Position numbers and translations under genes: made by a program. From the NCBI GenBank assembly GCA_030280995.1, contig JASXTE010000016.1, forward strand, positions 24,823,501 to 24,887,500: 64,000 nucleotides of DNA, written 5' to 3'. The DNA comes from Hemileia vastatrix. Lineage: Eukaryota; Basidiomycota; Pucciniomycetes; Pucciniales; Zaghouaniaceae. How positions within the stretch are numbered: position 1 is the stretch's first letter; every line of letters begins with the position of its first letter. Shown here in pieces: positions 63,238 to 64,000 of this stretch. A model generated the notes under the pieces. The model was not told the origin of the DNA. It did no database searches and saw only the letters and a list, made by a program, of their open reading frames with translations.

Positions 63238-64000
63238 TTACTTCCTACACTTCTCAAAGACTTTCCCCTCTCCTACCGGAATCACTTCTCCGATTTCCAG
63301 TAGCTCCTTGGCCACGTCGAAGGAGGCGGCATTGACAATCTTATCAATTTTGCCGCTTAAATCTTCAATAAACCTCACTTGCCAAACCTGGTGAGGCTTT
63401 TTTGACCATACTTGATTGAGGGTTTCTTCATTCTCCTCCCTCGAGGCAACCACCAGTAATCTATCTTCGGTCGAGATCAACACCGTCACTTCCACAACAG
63501 TGGGTTCCAAAATGGTCGCTTCCACATTCAAAGCTTCTGCCATAGGGACTTCTGCGATGACGTCTGAATTTTAAAACAAAACCATCAGTAACTAAATTTA
63601 TAAAATATCAGGAGAATGGACTTACTTCAAAGATGGGGTCTGCTTCTAAGAACAATCTTGGAGTGAACTCCACCACCACTTCCTTTTCCTCTTTGTCATC
63701 CTTGATGACCACCCATCGCTTTTTTGGGGTCCGTCTCAAAATAGAGATTTCCTCTTCCTCCTCAACTAACTCGTCGACTTCTTCTTTGACCACTCGTTTC
63801 TTGCTCGCAGTCTGAGTCACCCAGGTTGCTACATTGTCTTCAGCCTCCTCCTCATTTGCTCCCACCAATTGATCGTCCCCAATTGAAACATCCCAAATAT
63901 CTTCAACTACCTCTTTTGTCTTGGGAATCACCCAATATTTAGTCTTCGTGAACCAACTCTTGATGTCGGCATTCTTCAACAAGGCGTCACACGTCACCCG
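63238..64000 (-). CDS. Antisense spliced gene at window end (partial)
   Basis: An open frame enters from beyond 64000 and runs to 63626, with Trp/Lys-containing then Glu/Asp-rich sequence (KEEVDELVEEEEEISILR, TPKKRWVVIKDDKEEKEVV). A clear intron signal follows (donor GTAAGT at 63625, TTACTGATG, acceptor TTCAG at 63564; 62 bp). A second open piece to 63238 has MAEALNVEATILEP, then EDLSGKIDKIVNAASFDVAK. With this simplest intron the two frames do not join in phase, so another splice site or a one-base error is needed. No known domain is recognised. It could be a 3' antisense gene of H or part of the next element. Confidence 0.5.
63564..63625 (-). other. Intron of antisense gene at window end
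   Basis: GTAAGTCC...TTACTGATGG...AAAATTCAG is 62 bp with strong donor, branch-like and acceptor strings. Confidence 0.55.

Overview
The window is a dense, AT-rich graveyard and nursery of transposable elements, most likely from a basidiomycete fungus, probably an agaricomycete. The grounds are Ty3/gypsy elements with chromodomains, PIF/Harbinger transposase remnants, a probable TET/JBP dioxygenase remnant of the kind linked to basidiomycete DNA transposons, and short introns of 50-74 bp with GTAAGT-type donors. No ordinary host housekeeping gene, rRNA, tRNA or CRISPR array was recognised. The species cannot be named from the sequence.

Layout. 1-2064 is a truncated, minus-strand copy (B') of a large gypsy element, followed by a 41-bp leader scrap and element A (2106-11272, minus strand). 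A is a near-complete gypsy element with one open 2055-codon Gag-Pol frame. 11273-19458 holds tandem repeats and two PIF/Harbinger elements facing each other; the second is broken by a Copia-like fragment that carries a 198-bp MITE. 19459-20634 is a solo LTR of the element G family. 20640-21440 is a large pyrimidine/purine inverted repeat with a GGGGAGA satellite.

22266-42069 is one old gypsy element (C, minus strand, target duplication TATCT) that lost pol and was then invaded by a solo LTR of the A type (25334-26472, ATTTT), by the 13-kb element B (26514-39557, plus strand, CCGG) and by another solo LTR (40175-41468, ATTAT). B has a tRNA-Lys-type primer site, a degraded gag-pol, and an unusual 4.2-kb 3' region. 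That region holds repeats, covarying hairpins and two antisense, intron-containing genes for cysteine-cluster proteins.

42100-47730 holds the TET/JBP-like remnant, a Harbinger ORF1 (SANT/Myb-like) pseudogene, stacked LTR fragments and a gag scrap. From 47727 to at least 62265 lies chromovirus H (plus strand), whose leader shows a Tf1-like self-priming signature. Element G (48815-57658, minus strand, ATCTG) sits inside H's gag. After H's chromodomain come 1 kb of low-complexity DNA and, at the window end, an antisense gene with an intron.

How the parts relate. A, C and G are one gypsy lineage: same Gag, same non-canonical zinc knuckle, same polypurine tract, a shared 3-frame arrangement with a small overlapping ORF, and a splice donor at the same place. 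B and H belong to two other lineages. The left arm (1-2105 plus the tip of A's left LTR) is an inverted duplicate of 26473-28580, joined to A through a chimeric LTR.
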